A stretch of DNA of 64,000 bases, taken from assembly GCA_020062665.1 (NCBI GenBank), contig JAGUVW010000022.1:95074-159073 (forward strand), in the 5' to 3' direction. This DNA comes from Pseudomonadales bacterium. Its GTDB lineage: Bacteria; Pseudomonadota; Gammaproteobacteria; Pseudomonadales; Ketobacteraceae. The notes beneath the pieces were generated by a model. That model was not told where the DNA came from. It did not search any database and was given only the letters and a program-made list of their open reading frames with translations. Below are positions 36,388 to 44,164 of this stretch, piece after piece. Every line of letters starts with the position of its first letter. The first letter of the stretch is position 1. The translations under genes were made by a program, and so were the position numbers.

Positions 36388-38247
36388 ATGTTCGACTGGC
36401 TGAGAAATTCCCTGATTGCGCGCGGCGGACTGGCCATGGCCAGCATCACGCTGATTGCCCTGCTCAACATCTTTGCCTCGGTCATCGTCGCCGATCGCGC
36501 CCAGGGCGATGCTGCCGCCATCAATATCGCAGGCTCCCTGCGATTACATGCCACCCGCCTCGGTTACCTGCTGCAGAAGAATGAACAGGACATATCGCTG
36601 TCCGGACTGCAACAACAGGCTGCCGTTATCAGCAGCAAGCTGCACAGCAATGACCTGACCCGCGTGCTGCAGTATCACCGGGAGGACGAAGTTTACGCGC
36701 TCTACAGCCAGATCGTGTCCAGCTGGCACAATCAGATCGAACCGGCGTTTTATGACAAAAGCCTGTCCCGGGATGGCTTGCGCACGTTCTACGATGCCTA
36801 TCTGGAATCCCTGGTGCAAAATGCCGACAAGATGGTGCTGCGTCTGCAGATCGACAGTGAAGACAAAATCCGCTTTCTGCTGGCCATTCAGGGCGCCAGC
36901 ATGTTTCTCACCATCATTGTGATCTTCGTGGCGATGTACAAGCTCAACACGAGCATCGTGACGCCCCTGCGCAAACTGCTCAATGCAGCAGAACGCATTC
37001 GTGCAGGTGATTTTTCGGTGGCGCTGGAACATGAAATGGATGACGAACTGGGGCAGCTGGCAGATACCTTCAACCAGATGAGCCAGGAACTCAACCGCAT
37101 GTACACAGACCTTGAGAAGAAGGTCAACGACAAGACAGCGGAACTGATGCGCAGCAACCAGTCCCTACAACTGATGTACAATGCCGCACGCCGGCTTTCG
37201 GTCTTGCCCTATTCCAACAAAGCTCTGGGCGAAATCACGCTGGAACTGATGCGCACGACGGGCGTCAAGCACATTTCCGTCTGCCTGGATGACCGAAACA
37301 ATGAGAACGGTATGACGCCGCTGTTTTTCACCGACACCGAAGCCGACGAACGCTGCATCGAATCCAACTGCGATGACTGCTATCTGCATTCCGTGCGCCA
37401 GGCAAACTTCGGCATTGACATCAAAGATCCCGCCTTTCCCATCCGCCTCAATCGAAAGCGCTATGGCATTCTGTTTGTCGAACCCCTGCCCGGCCATGTG
37501 CTGGCACCCTGGCAGATTGACCTGTTCAACGCCATCTCGGACACCATCGCCACTGCCTTGAGCCTGGAACGCAAGGCCGAAAACGAAAGCCGGCTGATGC
37601 TGGCGGAAGAACGCGCCGCCATCGCCCGCGACCTGCATGATTCCCTGGCCCAGTCATTGTCGTATCTGAAATTCCAGATCGGCCGCTGGAAAATGCTGCA
37701 GGAAAAGAACGCCCCTCGCCAGCAGGTGGATGATGTGGTGGACGACATTCGCGATGGTCTGAATGGCGCCTACAAACAGTTACGCGAGCTGCTGACCACT
37801 TTCCGCCTGAAGATCAGCGATCCCGGCCTTGAACCCGCCCTGCGCGGCACCGTGGCGGAATTTTCCCAGCGCGGAGATGTGGACGTTCAGCTGGACTACG
37901 GATTGCGTGACACCAAACTGACACCCAACGAAGAGATTCATCTGCTGCAAATCGTGCGCGAGGCACTGTCCAACATCCTCAAACATGCCCAGGCCAATAC
38001 CGTGCTCGTATCGCTTTCCATCACCCCCGATCAGATCATCCAGCTCTGCGTCGAAGACGATGGTGTCGGCCTGCCCAAGAACACCCAGAAGCAGCACCAC
38101 TATGGCCTCAGCATCATGAAAGAGCGCGCATCCTATCTCAACGCGGAACTGCAGCTGAGCGAATCCCCCATGGGCGGTGCCCGCGTTTATCTGGAATACA
38201 AACACGAAGATTCTTCCATCGTTCCCTCACAGGTGAGTTATGTCTGA
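36388..38247 (+). CDS. narX: Nitrate/nitrite sensor histidine kinase NarX
   Basis: A 619-residue membrane sensor. TM1 (residues ~13-35) is followed by the periplasmic P-box DAAAINIAGSLRLHATRLGY, the nitrate-binding helix characteristic of NarX/NarQ. A second TM (~170-190), HAMP, a Cys-containing central module (ESNCDDCYLHSVR) and the HisKA_3-type kinase follow, with phospho-acceptor His417 in ERAAIARDLHDSLAQSLS and an HATPase domain (REALSNILKHAQANTV, DDGVGLP). Phosphorylates NarL in response to nitrate. Overlaps narL by 8 nt, ensuring coupled translation, and is divergent from narK1K2GHJI. Confidence 0.95.
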   Translation: MFDWLRNSLIARGGLAMASITLIALLNIFASVIVADRAQGDAAAINIAGSLRLHATRLGYLLQKNEQDISLSGLQQQAAVISSKLHSNDLTRVLQYHREDEVYALYSQIVSSWHNQIEPAFYDKSLSRDGLRTFYDAYLESLVQNADKMVLRLQIDSEDKIRFLLAIQGASMFLTIIVIFVAMYKLNTSIVTPLRKLLNAAERIRAGDFSVALEHEMDDELGQLADTFNQMSQELNRMYTDLEKKVNDKTAELMRSNQSLQLMYNAARRLSVLPYSNKALGEITLELMRTTGVKHISVCLDDRNNENGMTPLFFTDTEADERCIESNCDDCYLHSVRQANFGIDIKDPAFPIRLNRKRYGILFVEPLPGHVLAPWQIDLFNAISDTIATALSLERKAENESRLMLAEERAAIARDLHDSLAQSLSYLKFQIGRWKMLQEKNAPRQQVDDVVDDIRDGLNGAYKQLRELLTTFRLKISDPGLEPALRGTVAEFSQRGDVDVQLDYGLRDTKLTPNEEIHLLQIVREALSNILKHAQANTVLVSLSITPDQIIQLCVEDDGVGLPKNTQKQHHYGLSIMKERASYLNAELQLSESPMGGARVYLEYKHEDSSIVPSQVSYV

Positions 38248-38884
38248 ACCCACAACCATACTGATCATCGATGATCATCCCATGCTGCGCCGGGGCGTGG
38301 CGCAATTACTGGAGCTTGACGAAGAACTCAAACTGGTGGGCGAAGCCTCCTCCGGTGATGAAGGCATCAAGCAGGCGCTGGCGCTCGACCCCGATCTGAT
38401 TTTGCTGGATCTGAACATGCACGGCATGAGCGGCATCGACACCCTCAAGGCCATGCGCATGGCGGACATCTTTTCCAAGGTGCTGGTATTCACCGTCTCC
38501 GACAATCACGACGATGTCGTTGCCGCACTGAAGGCCGGTGCCGACGGCTACCTGTTGAAGGATATCGAACCGGAAGATCTGCTGGCCGCCATCAAAAAGG
38601 CAGCGTCCGGTCAGATGCCCATCAGCGAAAAACTCAGCAGCGCGCTGGCACAGGCCATCAGCCGTCGCCCCAAGGAAAATGCGCCATCCATGGATTCACT
38701 CACCGATCGCGAAATCCAGATCCTCCAGGCCATCGCCGAAGGTGACAGCAACAAGATGATCGCCCGCAAGCTGGACATCACCGAGGGAACCGTGAAAGTG
38801 CACGTTAAAAAGGTGCTGAAGAAACTGCATTTCCGTTCCCGGGTGGAAGCAGCAGTGTGGGCCGTAAGCCAGGGCCTGCGCTGA
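38240..38884 (+). CDS. narL: Nitrate/nitrite response regulator NarL
   Basis: A 214-residue LuxR-type response regulator. The receiver domain has the acidic pocket IDDH and phospho-acceptor Asp57 in LLDLNMHG. The C-terminal helix-turn-helix carries the family hallmark LTDREIQILQAIAEGDSNKMIARKLDITEGTVKVHVKKVLKKLHF. Phosphorylated NarL activates narK/narG transcription with FNR and represses alternatives. The N-terminus MSEPTTILIIDDHPMLRRGV is nearly that of other NarL proteins. Overlaps the narX end by 8 nt. Confidence 0.96.
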   Translation: MSEPTTILIIDDHPMLRRGVAQLLELDEELKLVGEASSGDEGIKQALALDPDLILLDLNMHGMSGIDTLKAMRMADIFSKVLVFTVSDNHDDVVAALKAGADGYLLKDIEPEDLLAAIKKAASGQMPISEKLSSALAQAISRRPKENAPSMDSLTDREIQILQAIAEGDSNKMIARKLDITEGTVKVHVKKVLKKLHFRSRVEAAVWAVSQGLR

Positions 38885-38896
38885 GGCTCACAGCGA

Positions 38897-38935
38897 ACCA
38901 CTGGCGCCATTCCCGGGCGCCAGTGGTCTTCATAT
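38897..38935 (+). terminator. Hairpin after narL
   Basis: A 12-bp perfect stem, ACCACTGGCGCC at 38897-38908 with GGCGCCAGTGGT at 38916-38927, lies 12 nt after the narL stop and before the convergent CBS gene. The following CTTCATAT is only mildly T-rich. Confidence 0.5.
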
Positions 38936-39459
38936 CACAGCGTGCAATCGCACAGCCTGCTGATCACTTCCAGAATATTCGACGTGCTCACCACCCCCAC
39001 CACCCGGCTTTTGTCCTGCACGAACACGCGATGAATATTGCGCTCGCGCATGATGCTGGCGATTTCCGGTAGCGTCGCCGTCAGATTCACGCTGATCACC
39101 GCGGGCGTCATGATCGCGTTCACCGTACAGTTTTCATCGGCATGATCCAGCAGTGATTTCAGATCCGCCTCAGTCAGCTGGTAACCGACGTATTCGTTGT
39201 AACAGTCCAGTCGCGCCGCCGCCAGCTTGTCCTGCTGGCCCAGATTTTCAAACCGCACGATATCCGAAATCGACACCACACCCACCAGCTCGCCATCGCT
39301 GGCTATCACCGGCGCACCCGAAATACGCGCCTCCAGCAGAAACCTCATCAATCGCTTCACCGACCAGCCTTCATACACCGTCTGCACCGGCACCGTCATG
39401 ATCTGGCCCGCCTGCAGGCGGCACAGTCCGTCAATATCCACCATCGGATGCTGCAACAT
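38935..39459 (-). CDS. Two-CBS-domain protein
   Basis: A 174-residue protein made of two CBS domains (about residues 20-75, containing IMTVPVQTVYEGWSVKRLMRFLLEARISGAPV, and 113-170, containing IMTPAVISVNLTATLPEIASIMRERNIHRVFV). CBS pairs bind adenine nucleotides and act as energy sensors. The start MLQHPMVDIDGLC has GGAGGA 5 nt upstream; the longer frame is not supported. It is convergent with narL and divergent from the SDR gene. The partner regulated by it is unknown. Confidence 0.9.
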   Translation of the reverse strand: MLQHPMVDIDGLCRLQAGQIMTVPVQTVYEGWSVKRLMRFLLEARISGAPVIASDGELVGVVSISDIVRFENLGQQDKLAAARLDCYNEYVGYQLTEADLKSLLDHADENCTVNAIMTPAVISVNLTATLPEIASIMRERNIHRVFVQDKSRVVGVVSTSNILEVISRLCDCTL

Positions 39460-39704
39460 GGGATCCTCCACACAGTTGACTTCCCCGGCATCATTACGAC
39501 GGGAAAAACACATCACAATATTGATATGCCGCAGCTTTATTCCGGCATTACCCAGCAATGGTCTCCGCCGTTACCCAGAAGGGAATAGACTGAATTTGGC
39601 ATCCGCGCATGACAAAACATTCACCCGGCGCGCAACGGGCGTTTCCAGCCTGACCGGAGCGGTTTATAGTCCAGCCATCAACACCACAGGAGCACGCACA
39701 CATC

Positions 39705-40538
39705 ATGACCTCACTGGCCAACAAGACCCTGTTCATCACCGGCGCAAGTCGCGGAATCGGCAAGGAAATCGCATTGAAAGCCGCGCGCGACGGCGCCAAT
39801 ATCGTGGTCGCTGCCAAGACTACCGATCCCCACCCCAAGCTGCCGGGCACCATCTATTCCGCAGCGGAGGAAATCGAGGCCGCCGGTGGCAAGGCCCTGC
39901 CGCTGATGGTGGACGTACGCGAAGAAGAACAGGTGGCGGCGGCCATGGCCAAAGCCGTGGAAACCTTCGGCGGTATCGACATCCTGGTGAACAATGCCAG
40001 CGCCATCAATCTGAGTGGCACCCTGCAGGTGGAAATGAAGCGCTTCGATCTGATGCACCAGATCAACTTCCGCGGCACCTTTCTCTGCTCCAAGCTCGCT
40101 GTTCCGTACCTGAAGAAATCCGCCAATCCCCACGTCCTCAATCTGGCGCCGCCGCTGAGCCTGAACAAACGCTGGTTCGCGCCGCACCTGGCCTACAGCA
40201 TGGCCAAATTCGGTATGAGTTTCTGTGTGCTGGGCATGGCAGAGGAATTCAAGCGCGACGGGATTGCCTTCAACGCGCTCTGGCCGCGCACGGCAATCGC
40301 CACTGCCGCAGTGCAGAATCACTTGGGCGGCGACATGGCCGTGCGCCTTTCGCGCAAGCCCGAGATCATGGCCGACGCCGCCTACGAGATCTTCAAACGC
40401 AACAGCCGCGACTGCACCGGCAATTTCTTCATTGACGACGAAGTGCTGGCAGCAGCCGGCATCACGAACCTGCGTCACTACCAGGTGGATGAATCACTGG
40501 AGCTGCATCAGCTGGCGCCGGACTTTTTCATCGACTGA
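39705..40538 (+). CDS. HSDL2-like short-chain dehydrogenase
   Basis: A 277-residue short-chain dehydrogenase/reductase. Cofactor motif TGASRGIGKEIAL (residues ~13-25), NNAS motif (ILVNNASAINLS), and active-site region YSMAKFGM with Tyr and Lys are present. The sequence AAKTTDPHPKLPGTIYSAAEEIEAAGG after beta-2 is typical of the hydroxysteroid dehydrogenase-like 2 subgroup, which has peroxisomal/mitochondrial relatives and uses NADP(H); substrate unknown. The upstream gap of 245 bp separates it from the CBS gene. A bidirectional hairpin terminator follows. Confidence 0.88.
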   Translation: MTSLANKTLFITGASRGIGKEIALKAARDGANIVVAAKTTDPHPKLPGTIYSAAEEIEAAGGKALPLMVDVREEEQVAAAMAKAVETFGGIDILVNNASAINLSGTLQVEMKRFDLMHQINFRGTFLCSKLAVPYLKKSANPHVLNLAPPLSLNKRWFAPHLAYSMAKFGMSFCVLGMAEEFKRDGIAFNALWPRTAIATAAVQNHLGGDMAVRLSRKPEIMADAAYEIFKRNSRDCTGNFFIDDEVLAAAGITNLRHYQVDESLELHQLAPDFFID

Positions 40539-40546
40539 TTGCACAA

Positions 40547-40587
40547 CGGCCGGATGGCGCAGACTGCGCCCATCCGGCCGCTTGTTT
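40547..40587. terminator. Bidirectional hairpin between SDR gene and SDR pseudogene
   Basis: CGGCCGGATGGCGCAG (40547-40562) pairs with CTGCGCCCATCCGGCCG (40564-40580) with one bulged base, followed by CTTGTTT. Suited to end the plus-strand transcript. Confidence 0.6.
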
Positions 40588-41076
40588 CAATATCCAGACA
40601 TCAACTTGATCAGCGCCCGCGTCGCCGATTCCGGCAGCGCCCTGCTCAAGCCGCGCAGCAGTTTGTATGGCGTACTTATCGGATGATGCTGCTGCGTGTC
40701 CCTGGTCGCACTCCATACGGCTTGCGCAATATCATCGGCCGTCAGGTTCACCCCCATCCGCTCGATGATCCTTGCCTGCTTGCCCGCCAGCATCGGCGTT
40801 TTCACAAACGGCGGCTCGATATCCATCACCAGCACGTCAAAGCGCGACCACTCCACACTCAGCGCCTCGGTAAATCCCTTCACCCAGAATTTCGACGCCG
40901 AATACGTCGCAAAACCCGGCACGCCATACAGCGAAGAAGCCGACGACATATTGATGACACGGGAACCGGGATTGCGTTTCAGATAGGGCAGCGCAGCATA
41001 GCAGCCGTTCAGCACGCCCTTGTTGTTGATGTCCAGAATCTGGTGATGACGCGCCCGTAATCAGAATGGTACTCAT
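40587..41076 (-). pseudogene. Short-chain dehydrogenase pseudogene with internal deletion
   Basis: The minus strand begins MSTILITGASS at 41076, an intact SDR start with the first part of the TGxxxGxG cofactor loop. Directly after it the sequence jumps, in a different frame, to ILDINNKGVLNGCYAALPYLKRN and continues through SSASSLYGVPGFATYSASKFWVKGF (catalytic Ser and Tyr-x3-Lys) to a stop at 40587. About 65-75 residues normally lying between these points (rest of the Rossmann loop through the NNAG motif) are missing and the junction is out of frame near 41035-41052. No single start gives a complete enzyme, so it is a broken gene; a short product from an internal start would lack cofactor binding. 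Confidence 0.8.
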
Positions 41077-41092
41077 GCCTTGCAGATTCCCC

Positions 41093-41122
41093 ATGACGTC
41101 AAATGAATTTTGGCCATACTAT
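41093..41122 (+). promoter_or_regulatory. Sigma-70-like promoter before the acylphosphatase gene
   Basis: ATGACG (41093-41098) and TACTAT (41117-41122) are separated by 18 bp, 42 bp before the GTG start at 41164. Modest match to consensus. Confidence 0.35.
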
Positions 41123-41163
41123 AGAACCAATTCTGTTATCCGCCCAAGGCAAAGGAGGCCAAT

Positions 41164-41442
41164 GTGGAGCAACGGCGCATACATGTCATCGTGAAAGGCA
41201 GAGTACAAGGCGTGTATTACCGGGCGTCAACCCAGGAACAGGCGCAGGCGCTGGGCCTCACCGGCTGGGTACGCAATCTGGCAAACGGTGATGTGGAATT
41301 CGAAGCGCAAGGCAGTCAGGACAAACTCGACTCGCTGCTACTGTGGGCGCAGAACGGGCCGGCGCGAGCACAGGTGACAACGCTGTCCTGCAATCACTGC
41401 ACGCCGCAAACGGGAGAAAACGCTTTCAACGTGGTGCGCTGA
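41164..41442 (+). CDS. acyP: Acylphosphatase
   Basis: A 92-residue acylphosphatase with GTG start and AAAGGAGG 5 nt upstream. The catalytic Arg is in the family motif KGRVQGVYYRAST, and the catalytic Asn is in GWVRNLANGDVE. It hydrolyses carboxyl-phosphate bonds such as acetyl or carbamoyl phosphate in the cytoplasm. Its stop codon directly abuts the stop of the convergent radical SAM gene with no gap. Confidence 0.94.
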   Translation: MEQRRIHVIVKGRVQGVYYRASTQEQAQALGLTGWVRNLANGDVEFEAQGSQDKLDSLLLWAQNGPARAQVTTLSCNHCTPQTGENAFNVVR

Positions 41443-42546
41443 TCAAAACTGCACACGCATCCGTTGCCGGCCCCAGTCGCCCGGCTGATCATCGAAAACA
41501 CCGGCCAACGGCGTCTTGCAGGAAGGACACTGGGCACCGGGCGCCAGATTCCAATCCAGAATCTGATACCAGTCCCGCTGAATCAGTTTTTCACCGCAGT
41601 GATGACACAACGTGCAATCACCTTCCTTGTCATGCACATTGCCGGTGTAGACATAGCGCAAGCCCTGCTCCATCGCGATCTTACGCGCCAGGCTCAACGT
41701 CGCGGGCGGCGTCGGCGGCACATCCATCATCTTGTAATCCGGATGGAAGGCAGAAAAATGCAGCGGCACATCCGGGCCCAGATGATCGTGCACCCAGCGA
41801 CCCAGCGCTTCCAGCTCCTTCGTATCATCGTTGTGGCCGGGAATGATCAGCGTGGTGATCTCGAACCACACTTTCGTGTCATGTTTGAGGAATTCCAGCG
41901 TCTCCAGCACATTGTTCAGGTGGGCGCCGGTGAGCTTCCAGTAAAAATCTTCGGTAAAGGCTTTCAGATCGATATTGGCGGCATCCATGTACTGATAGAA
42001 CTCGCGTCGTGCCTCCGGCGAGTGATAGCCCGCCGACACGGCCACCGACTTGATGCCTCGTTCGCGGCAGGCCTGCGCCACATCGATCGCATATTCCTGA
42101 AAAATCACCGGATCATTGTAGGTGTAGGCCACACTTTTGCAGCCGGCATCCTGCGCCGCTTTGGCAATCATCTCCGGCGACGCCTGGCTCGCCAGCGTAT
42201 CGATTTCCCGCGATTTCGAAATATCCCAGTTTTGACAAAACTTGCACGCCAGATTGCAGCCGGCCGTACCAAACGAAAACACCGACGATCCCGGATAGAA
42301 ATGATTGAGCGGCTTTTTCTCAATCGGATCGACGCAGAAGCCGCTGGAGCGGCCATAGGTCGTCAACACGATCTGATTCTGCAGCCGCGCGCGTACGAAA
42401 CACAAACCACGCTGTCCTTCCTGCAACTTGCAAGCACGCGGGCACACATCACACTGGATGCGGCCACCCTCCACTTCATGCCAGTAGCGGGTGGGATGAA
42501 TGAAAGGACTGTCGAGGGTCAGGGAAGGATCGAGATGTTCTGCCAC
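41443..42546 (-). CDS. amrS: AmrS-type radical SAM enzyme (AmmeMemoRadiSam system)
   Basis: A ~367-residue radical SAM protein. The SAM-cluster motif CNLACKFCQNW, the leading Cys box CDVCPRACKLQEGQRGLCFVRA, and the C-terminal segment HFSAFHPDYKMMDVPPTP are standard for the AmmeMemoRadiSam radical SAM family, whose function is still unclear. A zinc-ribbon-like tail (CTLCHHCGEKLI, CPSCKTPLAG) resembles a fused domain. The usual AMMECR1 and MEMO partners are not in the window. The start is uncertain: GTG at 42546 (or 42555) gives a normal N-terminus, while the open frame extends into the end of the next gene upstream (to 42633). Confidence 0.88.
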   Translation of the reverse strand: MAEHLDPSLTLDSPFIHPTRYWHEVEGGRIQCDVCPRACKLQEGQRGLCFVRARLQNQIVLTTYGRSSGFCVDPIEKKPLNHFYPGSSVFSFGTAGCNLACKFCQNWDISKSREIDTLASQASPEMIAKAAQDAGCKSVAYTYNDPVIFQEYAIDVAQACRERGIKSVAVSAGYHSPEARREFYQYMDAANIDLKAFTEDFYWKLTGAHLNNVLETLEFLKHDTKVWFEITTLIIPGHNDDTKELEALGRWVHDHLGPDVPLHFSAFHPDYKMMDVPPTPPATLSLARKIAMEQGLRYVYTGNVHDKEGDCTLCHHCGEKLIQRDWYQILDWNLAPGAQCPSCKTPLAGVFDDQPGDWGRQRMRVQF

Positions 42547-42604
42547 AAAAATCACCGGAAACGTCGAGCTGTTCCCCGCGATATGGATGCAGCGCTGAGG
42601 GATT

Positions 42605-44029
42605 TCAACTGCCGCACTGGGCCAGCAAGGCATCCACCTGGGATTTTTCCTTGCATTCCGGGTACTTGGCCTTGAGAAATTTCAGATACTGCGACGCCTT
42701 GTAGGTGTCTTTCATCCCGTCCAGCAGCGTCTGCGCCATCAGCAGATAGGCCTCGGGAATGCGATCAAAACTGGGCGCCCGCTTGTGCAGATTGGCCAAC
42801 AAATGACAGACCTGGGGAAACTTGCCGCGCCGAAACAACTGATGCGCCAGCGCCAGACAGATCGACGGCTGCTCGGGCATGAATTTGCTGTCGAGCTTTT
42901 CATAATCGCTGTAAAGAAAATAGAGGCGCGCCTCATCACCCAGCTTGTTCACGCTTTCCAGATAAACCTGGGCATGGGCCAACGCCTGCTCCCGATCATC
43001 CATGGCGATCAGCAGACGCGACAATTTGTCATGGTGGCGCAGGCTACCCGGTTGCGAACGCAGATGCTTGCTGAGCGCTTCTACCGCCTTGTCGTAACGC
43101 CCCTCTTTCACGAGTACTTCCACTCTAGCATCCAATGGGTCAACACTGGCACGACGCTTTTCCCGCGCCTGCTGATCCTCCGCCACAAAACCGATTTCCG
43201 CCTGATACTGAAAGATCACGTACCCCATCAGGTTGTACGCCACCATCAGAAAATACAGGGTGACACCGACAAATACGGGGATGAAATAGTGCGGCGCAAT
43301 TTCGCCGGCAAACACCTCAAAGAACGCCGCCTCGGCACCCCACAGCAGAAACAGAAACGCATACAGCAGCAGATACGACCAGCCCACACTGCTGATCAGA
43401 TGCCAGATCGAAGCAGGATTGATGGCCAGCGAGATGCTTTTGTCAGTCGCCAGAATCATCAGGCTCGCAGGCGTAACGAACACCACCAGCGCCAGCGCAA
43501 TGACATCGAGAAAATCACTGCCCAGCCGATGCACCGCCACCAGAAACGCCAGAAACACCACCTGCACCGCCACCTGTTGGAACAGCACCTCAAAGCCCGC
43601 ACTGGCGAAGGTTTCCTGCAGCGTGGGCGGCGCCTCGCGCCCCTCGGCGGTGAATTCCAGAATCAGAAATCCGTAACGGGTGATGCACGCCAGAATCACC
43701 AGTGCGCCCAGCAACATGAACACAATGCCGGTGGCATCCACCATGCTCAGCACCGCCCAGGACGCCACTACAAACACCCCGATCATCATCAGGCTGTCGG
43801 GCTTGAACGGATAGCGGAAAAACTGGCCCAGATTCTCCCAGAACGGTTTGGCAATATTAGCGCTGCCCAGATACTGCAGCTCGTCCCCACTCAGAAAGCA
43901 GCGGGCCTGCCCCAGTCCACCACGGGTCTCGCCACTGTCGACACAACGCTCGCAGTAAGCCATGTGGGAACGGGGGTTGTACCACAGGGCCGGTTCGAGG
44001 GGATGGAATTTGCAGTACTGGCGCCGCAT
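42605..44029 (-). CDS. Zinc-finger, multi-TM, TPR-type protein of unknown function
   Basis: A 474-residue protein. The N-terminus MRRQYCKFHPLEPALWYN and following HMAYCERCVD form a C-x2-H...C-x2-C pattern reminiscent of a B-box zinc finger, followed near residue 44 by a further Cys. Residues ~75-280 have about five or six membrane helices, resembling the DUF4013-like membrane module. The C-terminal third (from about 300) is TPR-like, with repeated helical pairs (EALSKHLRSQPGSLRHHDKLSRLL). A cytoplasmic zinc finger plus TPR tail on a membrane module suggests a scaffold or assembly role, which is an inference. Its end overlaps the open frame of the amrS-like gene and the two may be cotranscribed. 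Confidence 0.78.
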   Translation of the reverse strand: MRRQYCKFHPLEPALWYNPRSHMAYCERCVDSGETRGGLGQARCFLSGDELQYLGSANIAKPFWENLGQFFRYPFKPDSLMMIGVFVVASWAVLSMVDATGIVFMLLGALVILACITRYGFLILEFTAEGREAPPTLQETFASAGFEVLFQQVAVQVVFLAFLVAVHRLGSDFLDVIALALVVFVTPASLMILATDKSISLAINPASIWHLISSVGWSYLLLYAFLFLLWGAEAAFFEVFAGEIAPHYFIPVFVGVTLYFLMVAYNLMGYVIFQYQAEIGFVAEDQQAREKRRASVDPLDARVEVLVKEGRYDKAVEALSKHLRSQPGSLRHHDKLSRLLIAMDDREQALAHAQVYLESVNKLGDEARLYFLYSDYEKLDSKFMPEQPSICLALAHQLFRRGKFPQVCHLLANLHKRAPSFDRIPEAYLLMAQTLLDGMKDTYKASQYLKFLKAKYPECKEKSQVDALLAQCGS

Positions 44030-44107
44030 CGGATTTCGCTTCAGGTTGGAGGGCTTTGAGGAATTATAGCCAACAACCGTCAGAGCATAATCAACCACTT
44101 GCGTCGC

Positions 44108-44140
44108 ACAAAAGAAAACGGCCCGCTTGTGGCGGGCCGT
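44108..44140 (-). terminator. Rho-independent terminator of the fadA-fadB operon
   Basis: ACGGCCCGC (44118-44126) pairs with GCGGGCCGT (44132-44140) over a 5-nt loop. On the minus strand it is followed by TTTTCTTTT, 25 nt after the fadB stop. Confidence 0.85.
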
Positions 44141-44164
44141 CTCTTGAGCAAGCTCTTCGACTGC

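Noticed and set aside
40837..41094. Separate 85-residue protein on the minus strand
   Set aside because: It is the intact start of the SDR pseudogene followed by out-of-frame translation.
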